From: JACQCE01 sp041484905
GTDB lineage: Bacteria > Nitrospirota > Nitrospiria > JACQCE01
NCBI GenBank assembly: GCA_041484905.1
Contig: JBGPIL010000135.1
Location: forward strand, 1-6,215
Length of the DNA stretch: 6,215 nt
Reading direction: 5' to 3'
This document shows positions 1 through 6,107 of the stretch, one piece after another (the stretch's first letter is position 1; each line of letters starts with the position of its first letter). A model generated the notes under the pieces. The model was not told the origin of the DNA. It ran no database searches and worked only from the letters and a program-made list of their open reading frames with translations. Both the position numbers and the translations under genes were made by a program.

Positions 1-605
1 CCGATGTGATCGTCCATCATCTGGCTTTTGACGCTTTGAATCTTGATCGTTTCCCGGGTCAACGTCACCCGAATCGGCGCCGGTTGTCCCTCCCGCCTGA
101 GCGTGAGCGAGACCTTGGTGCCCTTGGGACCACGGAGCTTGTTGACGGCGTCTACCAGTGTCATGTTCTTGGTCGACGTCCCTTCGATCTCCGAAATCAC
201 ATCGCCCGCCTTGACGCCGGCACGGTCGGCCGGCGTCCCTTCGATGGGCGAGATCACGACCAGCCGGTTCTCCTTCAATCCGATCTGGATGCCAAGCCCG
301 CCGAATTCCCCCTTCGTATCAACCTGGATCTCGCGGTAGACATCCGGCGGCATGTACGCCGAATGCGGATCCAGCGTGTTGACCATCCCCTGCAGCGCGC
401 CGTCCACCAATTTGGCGCTGTCGATCGGCTCGACATAGTTCTTTTCCAGCTGGGACAGCACTTCAGCAAACACCTTCAGCTTGTCGTACGTCTCCACCGC
501 CGCGATGCTGCGCCCTTCCAGGGTCTTCCCGATCAGGACCCCCGCGAACAGCATCGTCACCAGCCCCAGTGCAGAGAACACCGCCTGCCGACCCACACGT
601 TTCAT
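1..605 (-). CDS. ctpA: S41-family C-terminal processing peptidase (CtpA-type), N-terminal part, cut by window edge
   Basis: Encodes the first 201 residues of a carboxyl-terminal processing protease, an envelope serine protease that trims or degrades periplasmic substrates, often cell-wall hydrolases or their regulators. Visible in order: a basic N-terminus (MKRVGRQ), one hydrophobic segment at about residues 9–26 (signal anchor or signal peptide), a helical region with the family motif LDPHSAYM at 78–85, the GEFGGLGIQIG motif at 99–109, and a PDZ domain at about 100–183 with VISPIEGTPADRAGVKAGD at 117–135. The catalytic Ser/Lys core lies beyond the left edge, so activity cannot be judged. The ATG at 605–603 is preceded by AAAGGGG with 7 nt spacing; it begins 4 nt after the envC-like stop, which implies coupling. 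Position behind ftsEX and an envC-like gene suggests a role in wall remodelling at division (inference). The family call is firm; the symbol is generic, as Prc or CtpB naming would fit too. Confidence 0.93.
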   Translation of the reverse strand, partial: MKRVGRQAVFSALGLVTMLFAGVLIGKTLEGRSIAAVETYDKLKVFAEVLSQLEKNYVEPIDSAKLVDGALQGMVNTLDPHSAYMPPDVYREIQVDTKGEFGGLGIQIGLKENRLVVISPIEGTPADRAGVKAGDVISEIEGTSTKNMTLVDAVNKLRGPKGTKVSLTLRREGQPAPIRVTLTRETIKIQSVKSQMMDDHI

Positions 606-609
606 CTCA

Positions 610-1827
610 TTACCCCTTTCCCGTCCTCTTTTTTAACCAGGTTAATGGGTCCAGCGGCGTGCCATGATGGCGCAGTTCGAAATAGAGCGTCTGTTCGTCG
701 CTCAAGCCCGTCTCCCCCACCATGCCGATCGCCTGCCCCTCTGTCACCGCTTCGCCCACCTTGACGTCCGCCTTGCCCAAGTGGGCGTACAATGTATAGT
801 AATGATCGCCGTGGTCCAACACCACCACGAGACCGTACCCTTTAAACCAATCGGCGTAGACAACGACTCCTTGATGCACCGCCTTGACATCATCGCCTTC
901 CCGGGCCTTGATTTCAATCCCACGCCGGAAGATATCCGTATTATACTGCGAATGGCGCTGGCGGCCAAATAGCCCGATGACGGCCCCCTCATAGGGCCAC
1001 GGCAACCGGCCCTTGGCCTGGGCAAGCTGCCCGTCGGTTTTTCGCTTATCGGCCTCCCGCTCCAGTTGCTTGAGCAGCTCCTGGAGCTGCTTGGCCGACT
1101 CCTCCAGCTCCGTAATGGCCTTCCCCGTCAGTGTTCGTTCCGTGCGCACCTTGGCCAACAGCGTCCGCTTGCCGGCCCTGGCGCCGTTGATGTCGTCCAA
1201 CACGCCCGACAGTTGGCGGCGCTCCTGGGCCAGCCGTTCGGATGCCTCCCGTTGGGCCTTCAACGTACCGGCCAGCGCACTCTGCCGCCGGGCATAGTCG
1301 GCCATCAACGCCGATTCGGCCGTGGCAATGCGCTGCAACCCGTCCAACCGCGTCACCACATCCTGATAATCGCCCGCGCCGAACAGCATCGCCCATTCAC
1401 CATCGACGCCGCTGATATAGACCGCCTTCAAGCGGGCCGCCACCGACTGGCGGAGCGTCCCCACACTCCGCTCCAACTGTGCCACGTCCTCATCCAACCG
1501 GTCAACCGACCGGCTCTGCTCGCGGATCTGCCGATCCAGGATCGTCAACTGCCGATGCCCGATGTGGACGCGATGATCCAGTCCCTCCAATTCACCCAAG
1601 ACCGATTGTTCCTTCCGGGCCGTCGCCTGTTGCTGGCGTTTCTTTTGATCAAGCTGCCGGTTGAGCTCTTCCAGTTCCCGCTTCGGGTCGGAGGCCGAGC
1701 GGGCCGGCTGGGCCGCCGCCTGGCCGAGCCAACAGACACCCCACAGCACCCCCACCACAACCCCCATCGAGCCGATGACCGTTGCGCGCGTGACGAATCG
1801 TTGCAGGAACGGCGCCACGTGCGTCAT
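610..1827 (-). CDS. envC: EnvC-like murein hydrolase activator: secreted coiled coil plus degenerate LytM/M23 domain
   Basis: Predicted 405-residue periplasmic protein. EnvC proteins are recruited by FtsX and switch on cell-wall amidases during daughter-cell separation. From the ATG at 1827: a signal peptide of about 39 residues with a hydrophobic core and a likely cut after AAA (QAAA|QP); a long charged coiled coil (about 45–133); a globular stretch containing VYISGVDGEWAMLFG; a second coiled coil (about 163–263); and a LytM/M23 fold (about 276–399) with GYGLVVVLDHG and a YAHL motif. The zinc site is degraded: the HxGxD position reads RRGIE (R301, E305) and the HxH position reads TLY (T380, Y382), while H349 of YAHL remains. 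This fits a non-catalytic activator. The open frame extends 27 codons upstream into ftsX, but the ATG at 1827 has a good ribosome site and directly precedes the signal peptide. A divergent M23 peptidase is the alternative and is less likely. Confidence 0.9.
   Translation of the reverse strand: MTHVAPFLQRFVTRATVIGSMGVVVGVLWGVCWLGQAAAQPARSASDPKRELEELNRQLDQKKRQQQATARKEQSVLGELEGLDHRVHIGHRQLTILDRQIREQSRSVDRLDEDVAQLERSVGTLRQSVAARLKAVYISGVDGEWAMLFGAGDYQDVVTRLDGLQRIATAESALMADYARRQSALAGTLKAQREASERLAQERRQLSGVLDDINGARAGKRTLLAKVRTERTLTGKAITELEESAKQLQELLKQLEREADKRKTDGQLAQAKGRLPWPYEGAVIGLFGRQRHSQYNTDIFRRGIEIKAREGDDVKAVHQGVVVYADWFKGYGLVVVLDHGDHYYTLYAHLGKADVKVGEAVTEGQAIGMVGETGLSDEQTLYFELRHHGTPLDPLTWLKKRTGKG
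613..619 (-). promoter_or_regulatory. Ribosome binding site of the S41 peptidase gene
   Basis: AAAGGGG on the minus strand, 7 nt before the ATG at 605. It lies in the last codons of the envC-like gene, so ribosomes finishing that gene can restart here. It supports the ATG at 605 over the ATG that overlaps the TAA stop, which reads only ATG AGA TGA. Confidence 0.6.
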
Positions 1828-1831
1828 TCCG

Positions 1832-1838
1832 TCACCCC
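1832..1838 (-). promoter_or_regulatory. Ribosome binding site of the envC-like gene, overlapping the ftsX stop
   Basis: GGGGTGA on the minus strand contains the ftsX TGA stop codon and sits 4 nt before the ATG at 1827. It fixes the envC-like start and indicates stop–restart coupling with ftsX. The trmD site has the same GGGGTGA sequence over its own upstream stop. Confidence 0.6.
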
Positions 1839-2749
1839 GCCGCCCACCGCAGATAGCGTTGCAGCGCGATGAGACTGCCCACCACACCCAACACCGCCCC
1901 TGCCGCAAGCATCAACAGTAACTGAGTGACCGAAAGAAACTGTAGCCCCCCCCGCCCCAGCAGAAACCCGCCCACGACCTCGAGGGTCGGCCCGAATTGC
2001 ATGACGACGGCGGCAAGCAATCCGATCGCACACCCGACGCTGACGATGCCCAGCATGACGCCCTCCAGCACATAGGGCAGTGCGATCACGCCGGGCGAGG
2101 CGCCGACAATCCTCAACACCGTGATATCGACACTCCGCGCGCCGATCATGAAGCGAATCGTATTGGTCATAATGGCCACGACCGCGATCGCCACCAATCC
2201 GCCGATGCCCACACCGAGCACCTTCACAAACGACCAGAAGACCCGAAACCGGTCGACCCATTCACGCCCGTATCGAACCGTCTCAACCCCAGACCAGGCT
2301 TGAACCCGTTCGGCCAGCGCGGACAAGCCGCCCAGAAGGGCCGGATCCTGGCGCAATCGCACTTCAAAAGAAGCCGGCAGCGGATTCGTGCCCAATCCCT
2401 CCAACAGCGCCGCCTGATCCTTGAGTCTGGCCTTGAACCGGTTCAACGCCTCATCCTCCGAGACATAGACCACCGATTCGACCGCGGGCTCCCGCTCCAA
2501 TTGCGAGCGCACGGCATCCCGTTGGACCTGATCGAGTCCCGCCTTGAGAAACACCTGGACGCGCGCTTCATCCGAGACCGCCTGCGTCATCTCGCGGATA
2601 TTCACCCAGACCAGCAGAAACAATCCGAGCACAAAGAACGCCACGGTGATCGTGGAGACGGCCAGCACCACGACGCTCCGATGCTCTCGCAGATGACGAA
2701 CCAGTTCTTCAAGACAAAAGAGAAGCCGTCTCACCGCCGCCCCCTTCAT
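1832..2749 (-). CDS. ftsX: Cell division protein FtsX, membrane subunit of FtsEX
   Basis: Membrane subunit of the FtsEX complex, which uses FtsE ATP hydrolysis to control periplasmic wall-hydrolase activators instead of transporting a substrate. The 305-residue frame has the family layout: cytoplasmic N-terminus, TM1 (about 26–49), a periplasmic domain (about 50–172) with RVQVFL at 63–68, YVSEDEAL at 95–102 and NPLPASFEV at 122–130, TM2 (about 173–196), the cytoplasmic loop TIRFMIGARSVDITVLRIVG at 197–216, TM3 (about 222–252) and TM4 (about 276–297). It overlaps the end of ftsE by 41 nt when started at the ATG at 2749. That ATG has no clear ribosome site, whereas the GTG at 2734 follows AAGGGGG by 5 nt and would shorten the protein by only five residues. 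A run of eight G lies at codons 266–268, just before TM4, and the frame is intact through it. The envC-like gene downstream supplies the expected periplasmic partner. Confidence 0.96.
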   Translation of the reverse strand: MKGAAVRRLLFCLEELVRHLREHRSVVVLAVSTITVAFFVLGLFLLVWVNIREMTQAVSDEARVQVFLKAGLDQVQRDAVRSQLEREPAVESVVYVSEDEALNRFKARLKDQAALLEGLGTNPLPASFEVRLRQDPALLGGLSALAERVQAWSGVETVRYGREWVDRFRVFWSFVKVLGVGIGGLVAIAVVAIMTNTIRFMIGARSVDITVLRIVGASPGVIALPYVLEGVMLGIVSVGCAIGLLAAVVMQFGPTLEVVGGFLLGRGGLQFLSVTQLLLMLAAGAVLGVVGSLIALQRYLRWAAG

Positions 2750-3401
2750 CTTTGACCACGGCGCCGTCTCGGAGCGTGATCACGCGACACCCGAGCCGCG
2801 CAATCAGCGCCCGGTTGTGCGTCGCCAGCACGATGGTGGTGCCCCGCACGTGAATGCCCCGCAGCAGCTCGCCGATGTCCCACGCCAGTTCCTCGTCGAG
2901 GTTGCCGGTCGGCTCGTCAGCCAGCAACACGGGCGGCTCGTTGACCAGCGCGCGCGCGATGCAGGCCCGTTGCTGCTCCCCCGCCGACAGTTCGCGCGGA
3001 AAGGCGGCCCGCTTCTTTTCCAATCCGACCATCCGCAGCGAGAAGATCGCGCGCTGATTGGCCTCCGAGATCGAATGGCCGGCGACGCGGGGCGCCAGCA
3101 AAATATTATCGAACAGCGACCGGGTCGGCAGCAATTTAAAATCCTGGTAGACCATGCCGATCATCCGTCTGACGGTGTGGATCTTGCGGGCCGGCAGCCG
3201 GCTGATGTTGCGTCCCATGACCACCACCTGTCCCTGATCGGCCCGTTCTTCACACACAATCAATTTCAGCAACGTCGTCTTCCCGGCCCCGCTCGGACCG
3301 GTCACGCAAACAAATTCGCCCCGCTCGATCTGCACGGTGACGTCATTGAGCGCCGGCGCCGACCGGCCGTACCGCTTGGTCACATGATAGAGCTGAATCA
3401 C
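2709..3401 (-). CDS. ftsE: Cell division ATP-binding protein FtsE
   Basis: Cytoplasmic ABC-type ATPase that pairs with FtsX at the division site. The 230-residue protein has all nucleotide-binding motifs: Walker A GPSGAGKTT (35–43), Q-loop YQDF (85–88), signature LSAGEQQR (138–145), Walker B VLLADEPT (158–165), D-loop GNLD (166–169) and H-loop H195. FtsE-type features are the MIQLYHVTKRYG opening, VYQDFKLLPTRSLFDNI at 84–100 and the LLADEPTGNLD block. The signature carries Ala in place of the second Gly of LSGGEQQR, a variant I believe occurs in other FtsE proteins and do not expect to abolish activity. It starts with GTG 10 nt after the yraN stop; the only upstream purine patch is a weak CGGAA. 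Its end overlaps ftsX, which favours equal expression of the two subunits. LolD- or MacB-type ATPases share these motifs, but the FtsX neighbour settles the call. Confidence 0.97.
   Translation of the reverse strand: MIQLYHVTKRYGRSAPALNDVTVQIERGEFVCVTGPSGAGKTTLLKLIVCEERADQGQVVVMGRNISRLPARKIHTVRRMIGMVYQDFKLLPTRSLFDNILLAPRVAGHSISEANQRAIFSLRMVGLEKKRAAFPRELSAGEQQRACIARALVNEPPVLLADEPTGNLDEELAWDIGELLRGIHVRGTTIVLATHNRALIARLGCRVITLRDGAVVKDEGGGGETASLLS
2740..2746 (-). promoter_or_regulatory. Possible ribosome binding site for an alternative ftsX start (GTG at 2734)
   Basis: AAGGGGG on the minus strand, 5 nt before GTG 2734–2732, inside the 3' end of ftsE. The ATG at 2749 lacks such a site. If used, ftsX would begin V-R-R-L-L and overlap ftsE by 26 nt. 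The choice between the two starts is not settled by sequence. Confidence 0.4.
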
Positions 3402-3411
3402 GTCGTTCCGG

Positions 3412-3834
3412 TCACAGACCGTCCCACTCGGGTGAAAAGATGTCCTTCAACAACTCGATCCGTGCGGAACGGGCCCCGTCCGTCCCCCCGCGTTCGATAA
3501 TAACCAGATCAAAGCGACATGAGGGCAGATCACTGCGATTCGCCGCCCCGGCAGACCCCTTCGACGGGCGCAAACCGGCCAAATAGGCAAGCGCGACCTT
3601 CGTCAACTTCCGCCGCTTGTCATGGGTCACGGCGGCTTGCGGAGAGCCGAACCGGTCGTTCCGCCGGGCTTTCACCTCGACGAACGCCAGCACGGCCGCG
3701 TCATAGGCCACCAGATCGATCTCGCCGAACCGCGTTCGGAAGTTGCGGGCCACGATGCGATAGCCGGCCCGTTGAAGATAGCGCGCCGCCTCCGCTTCAC
3801 TCACCCGCCCGAACTGCTGCGCGTCATTGACCAT
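3412..3834 (-). CDS. yraN: YraN/UPF0102 family protein, endonuclease-like fold
   Basis: Small conserved protein of the UPF0102 family, whose fold resembles PD-(D/E)xK nucleases; its cellular role is not established. From the ATG at 3834 it is 140 residues. Conserved stretches are EAARYLQRAGYRIVARNFR (15–33), RFGEIDLVA (35–43), FVEVKARR (51–58), RFGSPQAAVT (61–70) and CRFDLVII (106–113). D40 with E53 and K55 (EVK) forms the expected nuclease-like site. A loop rich in Ser/Gly/Ala (about 90–104) separates the helical part from the last strand. The start is uncertain: in-frame alternatives are the ATG at 3858 and a GTG at 3888, the latter about 14 nt after GGAGG. I chose 3834 because it gives the usual family length and the smallest overlap (11 nt) with rnhB. 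Placement next to rnhB is common in bacteria. Confidence 0.9.
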   Translation of the reverse strand: MVNDAQQFGRVSEAEAARYLQRAGYRIVARNFRTRFGEIDLVAYDAAVLAFVEVKARRNDRFGSPQAAVTHDKRRKLTKVALAYLAGLRPSKGSAGAANRSDLPSCRFDLVIIERGGTDGARSARIELLKDIFSPEWDGL

Positions 3835-4540
3835 GTTTGGTAACACGATCGGCCGCATGACCGGTTGTCGGAACGTCTTGGGCGGCACGTGAACGTCCGG
3901 TCCCTCCGTCCTCGACGTTCACCACCGGCTGGAAACTCATTCGGTGAATGGCGCAGGCACCCAAGCGACGCAGCTGCGCCAGATGAACGGGTGTCCCGTA
4001 GCCTTTGTGGACGGCAAAGCCATAGGCGGGATAGTGCGCGTGGTAGCCGATCATCAAACGGTCCCGGGTCACTTTGGCGATGATCGAGGCAGCAGCGATC
4101 GGCAGCACGCGGCGGTCGCCCTTGATCAATCCCCACACGGGGCACGGGACCGGGAGCACCACGGCATCGGTGAGCAGAAAATCGGGAGACGGCCGGATCG
4201 AGGCGGCGGCGTCCCGCATCGCCAGCTTGGTCGCTTCCAAAATATTCACGCGGTCGATCTCGTCGTGCGGGACAATCCCGATGCCCACGCCCAACGCTCC
4301 GGCCATGATCCGGTCGTAGGCGGCGTCTCGTTGCGCCGGGGTCAGCCGCTTGGAATCGTCGATCCCCTCGGACTCGAACTCGTCCGGCAACACTACCGCC
4401 GCGGCCACCACCGGGCCGGCCAGCGCTCCGCGACCGGCTTCATCCAGCCCCGCAATACGATAATAGCCGAGCGCGCGAAGCGTCTCTTCCCAGGCGCGGC
4501 TCCGTACCGCCCACCCCGCGCCATGACCGCTCACGGGCAC
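3824..4540 (-). CDS. rnhB: Ribonuclease HII
   Basis: Cleaves the RNA strand of RNA–DNA hybrids and nicks DNA at single embedded ribonucleotides, starting their removal. The 238-residue protein has the family motifs: GLDEAGRGALAGPVVAAAV (31–49), DDSKRL (61–66), TDAVVLP (124–130), KGDRRVLPIAAASIIAKVTR (140–159), the YGFAVHKGYGTP stretch (173–184), and HRMSFQP (199–205). The four acidic catalytic residues are present as D33, E34, D125 and D142. It is longer than the 198-residue E. coli enzyme, owing to about 15 extra residues at the front and a polar tail of about 33 residues after the HRMSF motif; part of that tail overlaps yraN. The GTG at 4540 is taken as start, but the GTG at 4534 follows AAAGAG at 5 nt and may be the real one. 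A 29-nt gap separates it from rplS. The function call is firm; the start is uncertain by a few codons. Confidence 0.96.
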   Translation of the reverse strand: MPVSGHGAGWAVRSRAWEETLRALGYYRIAGLDEAGRGALAGPVVAAAVVLPDEFESEGIDDSKRLTPAQRDAAYDRIMAGALGVGIGIVPHDEIDRVNILEATKLAMRDAAASIRPSPDFLLTDAVVLPVPCPVWGLIKGDRRVLPIAAASIIAKVTRDRLMIGYHAHYPAYGFAVHKGYGTPVHLAQLRRLGACAIHRMSFQPVVNVEDGGTGRSRAAQDVPTTGHAADRVTKHGQ

Positions 4541-4569
4541 TCTTTCATTATGACGGCATCATGAGGGCA

Positions 4570-5031
4570 TCACGAAGGCGTGCGACCTCCCTCGCCACCC
4601 GCACCGGCCCCGACTTTTGCCGATTCGGCGACTGGCCCGACCGGTTGTTCGCCATCGCCGACGGCCGGCGCTGAGGCCCGCGCCGAGAGCGATTCCCGCT
4701 CAGTGAGTTTGGCCGCCCGGCCGCTCAGCTTGCGCAGATAGAAGAGTTTCGCCCGCCGGACCTTGCCGGAACGGATGACCTCGATACGCTCGACAAACGG
4801 CGAATGAAGGGGGAAAATCCGTTCCACGCCCACACCGTAGGAGACCTTGCGGACCGTGATCATCTGGCGATGCCGCTCTCCGCGCCGGCCAATGACGACC
4901 CCTTCAAAGGGCTGCACCCGCTGCTTTTCCCCCTCGATCACCCGCACGTGAACGCGGATCAGGTCGCCCACCCGGCAAGCGGGCGGTGTTTTTTTCATCC
5001 ACGTCCGTTCCAATGCCTCAATCCGATTCAT
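4570..5031 (-). CDS. rplS: 50S ribosomal protein L19 with C-terminal extension
   Basis: Component of the large ribosomal subunit located near the interface with the small subunit. Residues 1–112 form a normal L19: RVGDLIRVHVRVIEGEKQRV (20–39), QPFEGVVIGRR (40–50), ITVRKVSYGVGVERIFPLHS (58–77), and RRAKLFYLRKLSGRAAKL (92–109). The family is typically about 115 residues, while this protein is 153. The extra 41 or so residues (from about 113) are low-complexity and rich in Ala, Gly, Val and Glu, so they are probably disordered. The ATG at 5031 overlaps the trmD end by 14 nt and follows AAGGAG with 7 nt spacing, which makes the start secure and suggests coupling to trmD. The tail stays in frame to a single TGA and shows no sign of frameshift. 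Confidence 0.97.
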   Translation of the reverse strand: MNRIEALERTWMKKTPPACRVGDLIRVHVRVIEGEKQRVQPFEGVVIGRRGERHRQMITVRKVSYGVGVERIFPLHSPFVERIEVIRSGKVRRAKLFYLRKLSGRAAKLTERESLSARASAPAVGDGEQPVGPVAESAKVGAGAGGEGGRTPS

Positions 5032-5833
5032 GACCCCGCTCCTTCGTCTGCTGTGTCCCCATCACCGGCGCCACCGCCCGCGACGGCGGATCGTTCTCCG
5101 GCCGATCCGTCTCCGTCATCACCAACCATGCCTGTTCCTCGCGGCTCAACGCCGCACCGGCCAGCAGTTCCGGCCGCCGGCGCTTGGTTTGAAGCAGCGC
5201 CTGCCGGCGCCGCCACTGCGCAATCGCCCCATGATCGCCGGACAACAGCACCGGCGGCACCGCCATGCCGCGATACTCGGCCGGCCGCGTGTAATGGGGA
5301 TACTCGAGCAACGACTCCGCAAAGGATTCGTCCCACACGCTCTGGGGCGCGCCCAACACCCCCGGCACCCACCGCGCGGCCGCCTCCACGATCACCAGTG
5401 CCGGCAATTCGCCGCCGGTGACCACATAGTCCCCGATCGAAATCTCCTCGGGCTCCAGACCGATCCTGACCCGCTCATCGATCCCTTCATAATGACCGCA
5501 CAGGAACACCAATGGCCGCCGTTCACGGGCCAGCTCCTGCGCCATAGCCGTTGTCAACGGCCGGCCCTGCGGCGACGGCAGGAGCAACCGCACGGCCCCT
5601 TCCTCCCGCCGGATCGTCTCCACCGCCTCAAAAATCGGCTCCGGCTTCAACACCATGCCCGGTCCCCCGCCATAGGGGGCGTCGTCAGCCACCTGATGAC
5701 GGTCATGCGTAAAATCCCGCAGGTTGACCACCGCCACGCCGAGCAACCCCTTGTCGGCCGCCCGCTTGAGCATGCTCTGGCCCAGTACGGGCTCGATCAT
5801 CCCGGGAAACAGCGTAATGAAGATCACCCGCAT
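5018..5833 (-). CDS. trmD: tRNA (guanine-N1)-methyltransferase TrmD
   Basis: Methylates N1 of G37 beside the anticodon of several tRNAs with S-adenosylmethionine, preventing +1 frameshifting. The 271-residue SPOUT-family protein shows DAPYGGGPGMVLKPEPI (51–67), LCGHYEGIDERV (111–122), EISIGDYVVTGGELPAL (130–146), the knot region RWVPGVLG (154–161), LLEYPHYTRPAEYRG (175–189), and PPVLLSGDHGAIAQWRRRQA (193–212). R154 matches the conserved catalytic Arg of the E. coli enzyme. The position of its proposed general base, D169, is Glu here (E169), preceded by D168. The C-terminus extends about 16 residues beyond the E. coli length, and its end overlaps rplS. It starts 6 nt after the rpsP stop with GGGGTGA, which overlaps that stop, as ribosome site. 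No rimM lies between rpsP and trmD. Confidence 0.97.
   Translation of the reverse strand: MRVIFITLFPGMIEPVLGQSMLKRAADKGLLGVAVVNLRDFTHDRHQVADDAPYGGGPGMVLKPEPIFEAVETIRREEGAVRLLLPSPQGRPLTTAMAQELARERRPLVFLCGHYEGIDERVRIGLEPEEISIGDYVVTGGELPALVIVEAAARWVPGVLGAPQSVWDESFAESLLEYPHYTRPAEYRGMAVPPVLLSGDHGAIAQWRRRQALLQTKRRRPELLAGAALSREEQAWLVMTETDRPENDPPSRAVAPVMGTQQTKERGHESD
5039..5044 (-). promoter_or_regulatory. Ribosome binding site of rplS, inside trmD
   Basis: AAGGAG on the minus strand, 7 nt before the rplS ATG at 5031. It lies within the codons for K-E near the TrmD C-terminus, so rplS is initiated from inside the trmD reading frame. Confidence 0.65.
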
Positions 5834-5839
5834 GCGCGG

Positions 5840-5848
5840 TCACCCCTT
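5840..5848 (-). promoter_or_regulatory. Ribosome binding site of trmD, overlapping the rpsP stop
   Basis: AAGGGGTGA on the minus strand includes the rpsP TGA and stands 6 nt before the trmD ATG at 5833. The arrangement predicts stop–restart translation from rpsP into trmD. Confidence 0.6.
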
Positions 5849-6085
5849 TTTCACGCCCGCTTTATGCAGAAGACGCTTCACGGTCGCGGTCGCCTGGGCG
5901 CCCCGGTTCAACCACAGCCGGACCCGATCCGCTTTCAACTCCGTCTGGTTGGAGGCGATCAACGGATTGTACGTGCCCACAACTTCCAGGCACCGCCCGT
6001 CCCGGGGAAACCGTTCATCCGCCACCACGATCCGGTAGAACGGCAGTTTATGACGACCACGACGAGACAATCGAATTTTTACCAC
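5840..6085 (-). CDS. rpsP: 30S ribosomal protein S16
   Basis: Small-subunit ribosomal protein that binds 16S rRNA and aids 30S assembly. The 81-residue product has the expected length and signature: MVKIRLSRRGRHKLPFYRIV (1–20), VVADERFPRDGR (20–31), LEVVGTYNPL (33–42), and DRVRLWLNRGAQATATVKRL (53–72). The basic tail ends AGVKKG. It starts with GTG at 6085, preceded by AAGGAG with 7 nt spacing, 22 nt after the ffh stop. The position between ffh and trmD is the classic arrangement, but without rimM. Confidence 0.97.
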   Translation of the reverse strand: MVKIRLSRRGRHKLPFYRIVVADERFPRDGRCLEVVGTYNPLIASNQTELKADRVRLWLNRGAQATATVKRLLHKAGVKKG

Positions 6086-6092
6086 CTGTCCA

Positions 6093-6098
6093 CTCCTT
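6093..6098 (-). promoter_or_regulatory. Ribosome binding site of rpsP
   Basis: AAGGAG on the minus strand, 7 nt before GTG at 6085. It confirms the GTG start, since no in-frame ATG gives the MVKIRL beginning typical of S16. The rest of the 22-nt ffh–rpsP gap shows no terminator or promoter. Confidence 0.65.
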
Positions 6099-6107
6099 CT
6101 TTGCCTG

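Noticed and set aside
1066..1872. Open plus-strand frame of 268 codons antisense to the envC-like gene
   Set aside because: Its Leu/Arg/Gln/Pro-rich composition mirrors the coiled-coil codons on the other strand. There is no motif, and the minus-strand gene is well supported.
1828..1908. 27-codon N-terminal extension of the envC-like frame into ftsX
   Set aside because: The extension contains no signal-peptide logic and would put the hydrophobic segment in the interior. The ATG at 1827 has a ribosome site and directly precedes a typical signal sequence.
2964..2987. FtsE signature LSAGEQQR with Ala in place of Gly, considered as an inactivating change
   Set aside because: All other ATPase motifs are intact, and this substitution is, as far as I recall, found in other FtsE proteins, so it is not evidence of a dead ATPase.
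4991..4996. Run of A on the minus strand near the rplS start, considered as a programmed frameshift site
   Set aside because: The zero-frame reading (ATG AAA AAA ACA) does not give a proper slippery heptamer in phase, and the L19 frame is uninterrupted before and after it.
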